Notes under the pieces: generated by a model
Databases searched by the model: none
The model's input: the letters and a program-made list of their open reading frames with translations, nothing else
Told to the model about the DNA's origin: nothing
Translations under genes and position numbers: made by a program
Part shown: positions 1 through 6,118 of the stretch, piece by piece
Position numbering within the stretch: position 1 is the stretch's first letter
Layout: each line of letters starts with the position of its first letter
Assembly: GCA_018664265.1 (NCBI GenBank)
Contig: JABJOR010000403.1
Span: 1-8,910 of the forward strand
Direction of reading: 5' to 3'
Origin: Rhodospirillales bacterium
Lineage (GTDB): Bacteria > Pseudomonadota > Alphaproteobacteria > Rhodospirillales > Casp-alpha2
Length of the DNA stretch: 8,910 nucleotides

Positions 1-1334
1 GAGCCTCCAATAAACCACGAGGCAAAGTAGTTGTCTTCTGCCGCGATATAAACCAGCCCTCCTAGCAAAACCACACCGACAAGCACCATCACCAGCGCGC
101 GTCGTCCAGGCTCTGCACTTGAAGGTGCTATGCTGTCTCGAAACAATTGCGCAGGTGAAATCGTCTGCGCCCGGGCAACAGGCCAAAGTGCAAACGTAAA
201 GGCGACCAGCAATCCAAATGCTGCGGCAACGATAGTCGGCTTCCAAAAAAACCCGACAACAGGTGGTACGGGCAATAAATCACTGATGGCTTGCAATACC
301 AGTATGGGGCCTAACGTTCCAAGCACCAACCCACAGAGCGTCCCCAGTACTGCCATTACCATGACTTGCAACATATAGGTTTGGAAAATCATCTGTAGCG
401 GTGCGCCGAGACACTTGAGTGTGGCAATGGTACCTGCACGTTCCTCCAAATAACACGACACAGCATTGGCAACGCCAACCCCGCCAACCAGCAATACCGT
501 CAGTCCAATAAAAGTCAGGAACAATCCAAGCCTATCAATAAAGCGGCGCACACCGGGTGCCGCTTCTTCCACATTACGCACCTGCCATCCGGCAGACGGA
601 AACTGTTCCAGCAAAACTTCTTTCCACGCAGAAAATTGAAAATCCGAGCCATAGGTTGCTCGCATCATGTAGTGAACATGGCTTCCGGGTTGAACCAGTT
701 TAGTTTCCAGTAAGGCCTCACTGGCAATCATCAAGCGCGGGCCGAAGCTCAACACACTGGCAACCCTGTCAGGTTCATGCACCATTTCGGCGCGCAACTC
801 TATTATAGCTTCTCCAAGCTTTATTCTGCCTCCCGGCTCCAACCCCAAATGGCGGAACAGATTGGGATCAGCCACAGCCCCCCACACGCCATTCCGGTTT
901 TCCAGTAAAGAATGCAATGATTTTGATGAACTGGTCTCCACAGCACCATTCAGAGGGTAAGCCTGATCGACAACTTTAAGCTCCACCAGTCTGCGCTTGT
1001 CACGATTGCCTTCAGGGCGAACCATAGCGCGTAGGCTCATGACATTGGACAATCCTGTAGCGCCAGATTTGATCCAATTGCGTTCTTCCAGGGTAAATGC
1101 TCTGCTATGTAATCTCAGGGCAACATCACCACCCAGCAAGACACTGCCTTCCGCGTCCAGACCGGAAAGCACTGACCTGCTCAATGTTCCAACACTGGCA
1201 ACAGCCCCTACGCCCAAAATCAGGCATAACAAAAAGACACCCATTCCACGTTTACGGCCCCGCAATTCGCGCCGGGCAATAACGACGGCAATTCGGAAAT
1301 TCTCTATCCAGTTGGCGGGGCGGGGCTCAGCCAT
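1..1334 (-). CDS. ybbP: YbbP-type FtsX-like ABC transporter permease (partial, C-terminus off the left edge)
   Basis: Reading the minus strand from the ATG at 1334 gives 444 codons open to the window edge. The protein begins MAEPRPANWIENF, then has a membrane segment at about 32-52 (MGVFLLCLILGVGAVASVGT), a long extracytoplasmic MacB-like domain at about 55-260, and an FtsX-type block with membrane segments near 268-292, 318-347, 364-387 and 412-431. The sequence LEERAGTIATLKCLGAP (296-312) is the usual FtsX-domain coupling region. Full YbbP proteins run to about 800 residues with a second FtsX domain, so roughly half is visible. The start lies inside the end of the ATPase gene (8-base overlap), as expected for translationally coupled partners. 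The family belongs to the LolCDE/MacB-like type VII ABC group. YbbP's physiological substrate is not established; lipid, lysophospholipid or lipoprotein handling at the inner membrane is the usual suggestion given the tesA linkage. Confidence 0.92.
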   Translation of the reverse strand, partial: MAEPRPANWIENFRIAVVIARRELRGRKRGMGVFLLCLILGVGAVASVGTLSRSVLSGLDAEGSVLLGGDVALRLHSRAFTLEERNWIKSGATGLSNVMSLRAMVRPEGNRDKRRLVELKVVDQAYPLNGAVETSSSKSLHSLLENRNGVWGAVADPNLFRHLGLEPGGRIKLGEAIIELRAEMVHEPDRVASVLSFGPRLMIASEALLETKLVQPGSHVHYMMRATYGSDFQFSAWKEVLLEQFPSAGWQVRNVEEAAPGVRRFIDRLGLFLTFIGLTVLLVGGVGVANAVSCYLEERAGTIATLKCLGAPLQMIFQTYMLQVMVMAVLGTLCGLVLGTLGPILVLQAISDLLPVPPVVGFFWKPTIVAAAFGLLVAFTFALWPVARAQTISPAQLFRDSIAPSSAEPGRRALVMVLVGVVLLGGLVYIAAEDNYFASWFIGG

Positions 1335-2040
1335 CTAGCGAGCCCCCGGCTTCATCGGCTGCAATCAAACCATCGGCCAAACGCACCAATCGACTGCACC
1401 TACTGGCAAGTTCTGATGAATGCGTCACCATGATCAGGGTTGTCCCGCTGCGCTCTTTTAGCTCGAACATCAGATCAAGAACCTTGTGCCCGGTTGCCTG
1501 ATCGAGGCTTCCGGTCGGCTCATCAGCCAGCAATATATCTGGCTCTGTCACGAAGCTGCGTGCCAGCGCTACACGCTGTTGCTCGCCACCGGAAAGTTGA
1601 CCAGGGTAGTGGTCCAAACGATGACCAAGCCCTACGGCATTTAATTCTTGCTCTGCCCTCTCAAACGCATCACTCACCCCGGAGAATTCGAGCGGGATGG
1701 CGACGTTTTCAAGAGCCGTCATGGTGGGCACCAGATGAAATCCCTGGAATACGATTCCCACATGATCCAGCCGGTACCGTGCCAATGCATCCTCGCTCAT
1801 CGTGTCCAGATCATGCCCGGCGCAATCCAAACTGCCTCCGGTTGCAGGCTCCAATCCGGCAAGAACCATCAATAGTGATGTCTTGCCGGAGCCGGACGGT
1901 CCAATCACACCAACGGTTTCACCCTTGTTAATGTCCAGATCAATTCCACGAAGGACTTCAACAGGTCCGCTGTCACTGTGTAATTTCAATTGAATGTTCT
2001 TGAGCGTGATCAGACTATCAGACACAGTGTACGTCTCCAT
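1327..2040 (-). CDS. ybbA: YbbA/LolD-type ABC transporter ATP-binding protein
   Basis: A 237-residue nucleotide-binding protein with all ABC motifs intact: Walker A GPSGSGKT (47-54), Q-loop Gln99 in VFQGFHL, signature LSGGEQQRV (149-157), Walker B ILLADE (169-174) followed by PTGSLD, and H-loop His207 in VTHS. The pattern VFQGFHLVPTMTALENV is typical of the LolD/MacB/YbbA group rather than importer ATPases. It should form the cytoplasmic motor of the permease whose start it overlaps by 8 bases. The ATG at 2040 has no clear ribosome binding site. A GTG at 2025 (residue 6) sits 9 bases after GGAG (2035-2038) and is a credible alternative start that would lose five residues. The gene is divergent from the tesA-like gene, the same arrangement as ybbA-ybbP/tesA in Escherichia coli, and this supports the gene name. 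Substrate is unproven. Confidence 0.95.
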   Translation of the reverse strand: METYTVSDSLITLKNIQLKLHSDSGPVEVLRGIDLDINKGETVGVIGPSGSGKTSLLMVLAGLEPATGGSLDCAGHDLDTMSEDALARYRLDHVGIVFQGFHLVPTMTALENVAIPLEFSGVSDAFERAEQELNAVGLGHRLDHYPGQLSGGEQQRVALARSFVTEPDILLADEPTGSLDQATGHKVLDLMFELKERSGTTLIMVTHSSELASRCSRLVRLADGLIAADEAGGSLDG

Positions 2041-2063
2041 AATGGTCAGGGTGCGGGTATTTC

Positions 2064-2705
2064 ATGTTTGTAAGGGCAATTTTAAAAGCAACAGGCCGCC
2101 TTGGTCTAACACTATGGTTACTCATTGCCCCTCAACAAATTGTGATAGCGGACGAAATCAGGCTGCTGGTACTAGGTGACAGCCTAAGTGCTGGCTACGG
2201 CTTACCACCGGGAGATGGTTTTACAGATAAACTTGAAGCAGCCTTACGCATTGAGGGACAAGCGGTTAAAGTCCTGAATGGTGGCGTATCAGGCGACACC
2301 ACCGCAGGCGGTCTTGCAAGGCTGGAATGGATGCTTTCGGATAAACCGGACGCTGTCCTTGTTGAACTGGGTGCAAATGATGGCTTGCGCGGCCTTGACC
2401 CAACCGAGACACATTCCAATCTTAACGCCATTCTGAACACCATACGAGAGCGTGATATCCCTGTGCTTCTGGCGGGGATGTTTGCCCCACCGAATATGGG
2501 CAGTGAATATGGCGCAGACTTTAACGACCTCTACCCCCTGCTTGCAGGTCAGCATGACGTGGTGTTCTACCCATTTTTTCTGGAAGGTGTTGCCGGGGAT
2601 TTATCGCTCAATCAGGAAGATGCCCTGCACCCGAATGTTGCTGGCGTGGACGAAATAATTCGTCGCATCTTACCTTCTGTAATAAAATTACTTGAGCGAA
2701 TGTGA
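2064..2705 (+). CDS. tesA: TesA-type SGNH/GDSL esterase (acyl-CoA thioesterase I / arylesterase), exported
   Basis: The 213-residue product starts with a positively charged, hydrophobic leader (about 1-29, ending IVIA before DEIRLL) that looks like a signal peptide, so a periplasmic location is likely. The SGNH blocks are all present: block I GDSLSAGYG (38-46) with nucleophile Ser40; block II Gly77 in GVSGDTTAGG; block III GAND with Asn105; block V DALHP with Asp186 and His189 completing the triad. Mature length fits TesA/arylesterase enzymes, which hydrolyse acyl esters, thioesters and lysophospholipids. The gene is divergent from ybbA with 23 bases between start codons, so its promoter must lie partly within the ybbA coding region. 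The ribosome binding site is weak (GGG about 6 bases before ATG). The choice between thioesterase, lysophospholipase and arylesterase activity cannot be made from sequence; the family is promiscuous. Confidence 0.94.
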   Translation: MFVRAILKATGRLGLTLWLLIAPQQIVIADEIRLLVLGDSLSAGYGLPPGDGFTDKLEAALRIEGQAVKVLNGGVSGDTTAGGLARLEWMLSDKPDAVLVELGANDGLRGLDPTETHSNLNAILNTIRERDIPVLLAGMFAPPNMGSEYGADFNDLYPLLAGQHDVVFYPFFLEGVAGDLSLNQEDALHPNVAGVDEIIRRILPSVIKLLERM

Positions 2706-2762
2706 AATACGAGCCGGAGTTATTATTCATTTCAACAAACCCGACCCGTCATTCAACTAATC

Positions 2763-3335
2763 TCAATAGGTTGTGAGTGAAAACTCTACAGGTAGCGATG
2801 GAGAAATAATGTCGTGTACCGGAGAGAACAAAGCCAGTTCGGTAAGTTCCTCTACGCTAGCTTCGCTTTTAACGCGCATGTTAACCGTGATTTTGCTGAA
2901 CCCCTTACGCACATCTTCGGAAAGGCCAAAGAGACCACGAACATCCATATCGCCCTCACATGATGATTCAACAGCTCCGATTTCAATGCCACGCACAGCA
3001 GCGTGGTAAACCAGCGTTCCAGTCAGGCAAGTGCCGAGTGCATGCAATACATGTTCCATGGAATTTGGTGCACTGTTTTTGCCCGCTGCGATTGTTGGTT
3101 CATCTGCATCCAATGTGAATGCCTCTTTACGTGTCGTATCCTCGGCATTGCCACCATAAAAGTTTTTGATATGGCTACGGCATTGTCCACCATCAATCCA
3201 TTCTCCTTTGGTTCGCCATTGAAATCTGGCGTAATTTGTATCTTCTTCAATTGAGCCAATTACGTTCATAACCTGGCCTACATCGACACCATTTACTGTA
3301 TCGTTTATCTGTTCTGCTGCATTACTGTTTGTCAT
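2763..3335 (-). CDS. OsmC-family protein (possible hydroperoxide/thiol stress protein)
   Basis: The 190-residue protein has the OsmC core from about residue 33: the strand YARFQWRTKGEW, then PNSMEHVLHALGTCLTGTL (90-108) with the family's conserved Glu94 and first Cys103, then paired strands to the C-terminus. Classic Ohr/OsmC enzymes reduce organic hydroperoxides with two cysteines, the second in a CPV motif. Here the equivalent segment reads LFSPVHDII with Ser171, so the resolving cysteine is missing. Cys126 (ESSCEGD) is at an atypical place. The protein may therefore belong to a one-cysteine OsmC-like subgroup whose activity differs from Ohr. A 30-residue N-terminal extension precedes the core. 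ATG at 3335 has AGGA (3344-3347) 8 bases upstream. The gene is divergent from an HxlR-type regulator with a palindromic site between them, suggesting redox- or electrophile-responsive control. Family assignment is firm; substrate is unknown. Confidence 0.92.
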   Translation of the reverse strand: MTNSNAAEQINDTVNGVDVGQVMNVIGSIEEDTNYARFQWRTKGEWIDGGQCRSHIKNFYGGNAEDTTRKEAFTLDADEPTIAAGKNSAPNSMEHVLHALGTCLTGTLVYHAAVRGIEIGAVESSCEGDMDVRGLFGLSEDVRKGFSKITVNMRVKSEASVEELTELALFSPVHDIISPSLPVEFSLTTY

Positions 3336-3408
3336 TGTCTTTTTCCTAAAATGTTAATGTTGGTAGCGGATCATCGCCGCTTGAAAACACACTAGAAAGT
3401 TTGGGGCC

Positions 3409-3436
3409 TTGTTCGATACTGTAGGATGTGTAGTAT
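3409..3436 (+). promoter_or_regulatory. Candidate promoter for the hxlR-type gene
   Basis: TTGTTC (3409-3414) and TAGTAT (3431-3436) are separated by 16 bases and resemble weak -35/-10 elements. The putative -10 lies between TGTAG half-sites and touches the edge of the main dyad, so a bound regulator would block it. The match to consensus is only partial. The opposing promoter for the OsmC-family gene must lie in the same 147-base region but could not be pinned down. A small inverted repeat, AGCGG-N7-CCGCT (3365-3381), could form a hairpin in that gene's leader. Confidence 0.3.
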
Positions 3437-3460
3437 TTAACTACATATTCTGTAGTTAAA
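3436..3460. promoter_or_regulatory. Probable HxlR operator: inverted repeat in the divergent osmC-like/hxlR promoter region
   Basis: TTTAACTACA and TGTAGTTAAA form perfect 10-base inverted arms separated by TATTC. Additional TGTAG half-sites occur at 3420-3424 and 3429-3433; the second makes another inverted repeat, TGTAGT-N5-ACTACA (3429-3445), sharing the CTACA arm. Dyad operators of this size are typical for dimeric winged-helix regulators of the HxlR family, and the site lies directly upstream of the regulator gene. Binding by the adjacent regulator is inference. Confidence 0.75.
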
Positions 3461-3482
3461 AACAACAAATGGAGAAAGTGTC

Positions 3483-4190
3483 ATGGCGGGTTACGGACAA
3501 TTCTGCCCAATGGCAAAAGCCAGTGAGCTTATCGGCGAAAAATGGACCATATTGGTCTTACGCGAGCTTATGTTAGGCACAACGCGATTTAATGAATTCC
3601 AACGCGGAATATCGCGAATGTCGCCAACCCTGCTCACAAAAAGACTCCGCCTTCTTGAACAATCCGGCATCATCATTCGCAAAAAACTTTCGAGCCAAAA
3701 AGGTTATGAATACAGATTAACCGCAGCCGGTAAGGAGCTAAGCCCCCTGATTGAAACTTTATCAATCTGGGGCATGCGCTGGGCGCGTAATCAGTTATCA
3801 GACAATGAACTTGATGTAGAATTTTTGATGCGGGAAATTCAACGCCGACTGAAAACCGACCAACTACCCGATGGTGAAACCATTATCTGCCTGACATTTC
3901 AGGAGCTCACAAAACACAAGACCTGGTGGCTCATTGTCGATAACAATGATGTGGATCTGTGCACTGAAGACCCAGGTAAAGACGTCGATATTTATATCAA
4001 TTCAAGTGTCCGCACCCTTGTTGAAGTCTGGGAAGGCGACGTTGACATACGATCTGCGTTACGCGATGGGACAATCAATGTTCATGGTGTAAGCCATCTA
4101 ATCAACACAATGCCAGATTGGTTTGGCGTATGCATTTACAAGGATGTTAAACGAGGCGATGCAAAGCTTTTGCGAGAGATCGCTGAATGA
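3483..4190 (+). CDS. HxlR-family winged-helix regulator with C-terminal SCP2-like domain
   Basis: The 235-residue protein starts with an HxlR DNA-binding domain (about 8-100): CPMAKASELIGEKWTILVLREL, then FNEFQRGISRMSPTLLTKRLRLLEQSGII and a wing with YRLTAAGKEL. Cys8 in the FCP motif is at the position used as a redox or electrophile sensor in YodB/HypR/QorR-type regulators. Residues 125-217 form a second domain with SCP2-like features: DVDIYINSSVRTLVEVWEGDVDI, then LRDGTINVHG. SCP2 folds bind hydrophobic ligands, so this protein may read both thiol state and a lipid-like or aromatic ligand; that is inference. Typical HxlR regulators are about 110-150 residues, so the extra domain is substantial. 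ATG at 3483 is preceded by GGAG (3471-3474) at 8 bases. It is divergent from the OsmC-family gene across a strong dyad, implying control of that gene and of itself. Confidence 0.92.
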   Translation: MAGYGQFCPMAKASELIGEKWTILVLRELMLGTTRFNEFQRGISRMSPTLLTKRLRLLEQSGIIIRKKLSSQKGYEYRLTAAGKELSPLIETLSIWGMRWARNQLSDNELDVEFLMREIQRRLKTDQLPDGETIICLTFQELTKHKTWWLIVDNNDVDLCTEDPGKDVDIYINSSVRTLVEVWEGDVDIRSALRDGTINVHGVSHLINTMPDWFGVCIYKDVKRGDAKLLREIAE

Positions 4191-4215
4191 AACCTCTCAC
4201 GACAATATTGTTTAA

Positions 4216-5127
4216 CTAAACGATACCAATTGGCGGATGCTTGCGTCGTATTCCGCTGAGCGCATTGCCAACGACTGCCAGCAAAACCACACCACCACCG
4301 ATCAAGGTATCATTGGGTGGCATTTCACCAACAGCCATCCAGACCCATATGGGGCCAAACACCACTTCCGTCAGGCACAACAGAGGCAACTCTGCCGCAG
4401 AGACTGTCTTGGAACCAATCGTAAAAATAACCAACCCCATACCAAGGTGGATAAAGCCCATTCCGGCACACATAACCACATCATTGAGCGGCAACATGAA
4501 CCCGATTCCAGTGACATAGAGTGCAATGAAGCCTACGGACCCTGACAAAAACCCTGCTGTACACACAGCAGGCATCATATCTCTTGTACGCCCAAGTCTA
4601 AGAATAATGGTGTACACGGCAAAACACATAGCCGCCATCAACCCGTACAATGCGCCTATGAATGATCCGTCTTCCACACCATTGCGTACCATAATCAATA
4701 CCCCAGCCCCGGCAACTGTCATACAAACCCAAGTCGCCCGTCTTGGCACTTCTTTCAGGATAATCAAACCCAAAATTGCGGCCAGGAAAGGCGCGACCGA
4801 AAGCATCAACAAGGCCTGTGCTGCTGTCGTATGGCTTATTGAAAACACGAACCCGATAAACGCGCCAGTTACAGAAAGCCCGGCGAAAAAGCCAAGCAGT
4901 CCGGATTCCCGGAATGCGCCAACAACATCCCCCCGGCGCTTCCAGGCTATATATCCAAGCAGAAACAAGACCAGGAAATACCCGCGATAGCCAACAATAT
5001 GCCACGTTGTTGCCTCTTCTGTCAGTCGGATAAACAGGCTGCCCAACGACCATAGCATTCCGGCGAGCAGAACCTGCATGCGGCCCCGCATTTCTGCCTT
5101 ATGTTCGTCAACAGTGATAACTGACAT
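4216..5127 (-). CDS. DMT-superfamily EamA transporter (first of two)
   Basis: A polytopic inner-membrane protein of 303 residues with about ten hydrophobic helices in two EamA halves (first about 15-148, second about 157-292). The typical terminal EamA motif is present: LTEVVFGPIWVWMAVGEMPP (252-271) followed by a glycine-rich last helix. The first half has a matching block, AAQALLMLSVAPFLAAILGL (102-121), followed by Lys-Glu. An upstream TTG (5139) keeps the frame open, but ATG at 5127 has GGAA (5134-5137) 6 bases before it and begins just ahead of a short cytoplasmic leader, so ATG is preferred. EamA proteins export amino acids, purines or other small metabolites; nothing here identifies the substrate. 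It converges with the HxlR-type gene (25-base gap) and diverges from the radical SAM gene, so a functional link to either is possible but unproven. Confidence 0.9.
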   Translation of the reverse strand: MSVITVDEHKAEMRGRMQVLLAGMLWSLGSLFIRLTEEATTWHIVGYRGYFLVLFLLGYIAWKRRGDVVGAFRESGLLGFFAGLSVTGAFIGFVFSISHTTAAQALLMLSVAPFLAAILGLIILKEVPRRATWVCMTVAGAGVLIMVRNGVEDGSFIGALYGLMAAMCFAVYTIILRLGRTRDMMPAVCTAGFLSGSVGFIALYVTGIGFMLPLNDVVMCAGMGFIHLGMGLVIFTIGSKTVSAAELPLLCLTEVVFGPIWVWMAVGEMPPNDTLIGGGVVLLAVVGNALSGIRRKHPPIGIV

Positions 5128-5133
5128 TAGCCG

Positions 5134-5137
5134 TTCC
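5134..5137 (-). promoter_or_regulatory. Ribosome binding site deciding the ATG start of the first EamA gene
   Basis: GGAA on the minus strand lies 6 bases before the ATG at 5127. It overlaps the upstream in-frame TTG (5139), which has no comparable signal of its own, so the ATG is favoured. Confidence 0.5.
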
Positions 5138-5143
5138 AATTCA

Positions 5144-5187
5144 TTGAAAAATTTAATTGGGCTGACGATATATCTACTTTCGATATA
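5144..5187 (+). promoter_or_regulatory. Candidate promoter and CGATATA direct repeat before the radical SAM gene
   Basis: In the 70-base gap between divergent starts, TTGAAA (5144-5149) is followed 17 bases later by GATATA (5167-5172), a possible promoter for the radical SAM gene. The heptamer CGATATA occurs twice (5166-5172 and 5181-5187), spaced 15 bases start to start. This could be a regulator site or chance in AT-rich DNA. Confidence 0.3.
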
Positions 5188-5197
5188 GCGCCAACAA

Positions 5198-6118
5198 ATG
5201 TATAACGATCTCAGAAATTTAAAGAAGTTTTACAGTATGCCTTTGGACTACGACATGCCGCTCTATCGCCCACCCAGTGAGGGACGCAACCTGATTATTC
5301 AGGCTACATTGGGCTGCTCGGCCAACAACTGCACGTTTTGTTCCATGTATAAAACCAAGGATTACATAGCGCGCCCGTTGCAGCAGGTGTTTGCCGATAT
5401 AGAAGCCGCAGCGACTGTCTGGCCACAAGCAGGCAGAATTTTTCTGGCCGACGGGGACGCCATGACGTTACCAATGGAATCCTTACGCGCCATCCTTGAT
5501 AAACTGGCTGCAACATTTCCAAACCTCAGTCGAGTGTCGGCCTATGCCACACCCAAGAACCTGATCGACAAAACACATGAAGAGCTGGTCGAGCTAAAGG
5601 GCCGCAAACTTACGCTGGTGTATATCGGGCTTGAATCTGGCTCAACCAATGTTCTCAAACGTGTCATCAAGGGTGCTAGCCAGAAGACACTGGAGATGGC
5701 TCTGACCAAAGCGAATAAAGCCGGGCTTAAGACATCGGCCACAGTCATTCTCGGCCTTGCCGGGAAAACCGCGTGGGAGGATCACATTGCAGGCACGGCT
5801 GAGCTGGTAAATCGTCAACCTCCAACGTACCTGTCCACCTTGCAATTGACCCTGGAGCCTGATGAATACGCCGGATTTATGGACCGACAGGAAGATAGTT
5901 TCGAGCTGCAGGACGACATGGGTATTCTGGATGAACAGGAGCGCCTGATCAGCTTGTTGAATCCGCCCAAGCCTGTGATTTTTCGCTCAAACCATGCATC
6001 AAACTGCCTGCCACTGGCAGGGAACTTGCCAAAGGACAATGCCAAATTGCTGGAGCAAATCTCACTGGCAAAATACCAAAGCGGCATACTGTGCCCCGCC
6101 TTCCAGCGCGGGTTTTAG
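5198..6118 (+). CDS. Radical SAM protein of unknown function (CX4CX2C cluster motif)
   Basis: The 306-residue protein carries the iron-sulfur ligands Cys40, Cys45 and Cys48 in GCSANNCTFC, spaced CX4CX2C rather than the common CX3CX2C. The SAM-binding region includes LADGDAMTLP (83-92) and GLESGS (144-149). The C-terminal motif FRSNHASNCLPLAGNLP (262-278) strongly resembles a block conserved in a widespread bacterial and archaeal radical SAM family whose reaction I cannot name. No B12-binding, SPASM or TRAM domain is visible. ATG at 5198 lacks a clear ribosome binding site. ATG at 5237 (residue 14) begins MPLDYDMPLYRPPSEG, close to where family members begin, and has a weak AGAAG 9 bases upstream; it is a serious alternative. 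The gene is divergent from one EamA transporter and its TAG overlaps the stop of another. A small-molecule or RNA substrate are both possible. Confidence 0.9.
   Translation: MYNDLRNLKKFYSMPLDYDMPLYRPPSEGRNLIIQATLGCSANNCTFCSMYKTKDYIARPLQQVFADIEAAATVWPQAGRIFLADGDAMTLPMESLRAILDKLAATFPNLSRVSAYATPKNLIDKTHEELVELKGRKLTLVYIGLESGSTNVLKRVIKGASQKTLEMALTKANKAGLKTSATVILGLAGKTAWEDHIAGTAELVNRQPPTYLSTLQLTLEPDEYAGFMDRQEDSFELQDDMGILDEQERLISLLNPPKPVIFRSNHASNCLPLAGNLPKDNAKLLEQISLAKYQSGILCPAFQRGF

Noticed and set aside
997..1338. 113-codon plus-strand open frame over the YbbP-type permease start
   Set aside because: Low-complexity, basic, proline/arginine-rich product with no domain; the minus strand encodes a clear permease N-terminus here.
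1440..1931. 163-codon plus-strand open frame opposite ybbA
   Set aside because: Rich in Cys, His, Pro and Arg, as expected for an antisense translation; the ABC ATPase motifs on the minus strand explain the region.
2706..2762. Possible terminator between tesA and the OsmC-family gene
   Set aside because: No inverted repeat with a T-run was found; only a weak CATTTCAAC/CATTCAAC direct similarity.
4526..4990. 154-codon plus-strand open frame opposite the first EamA gene
   Set aside because: Composition is that of an antisense frame of a membrane protein, with no motif or start signal.
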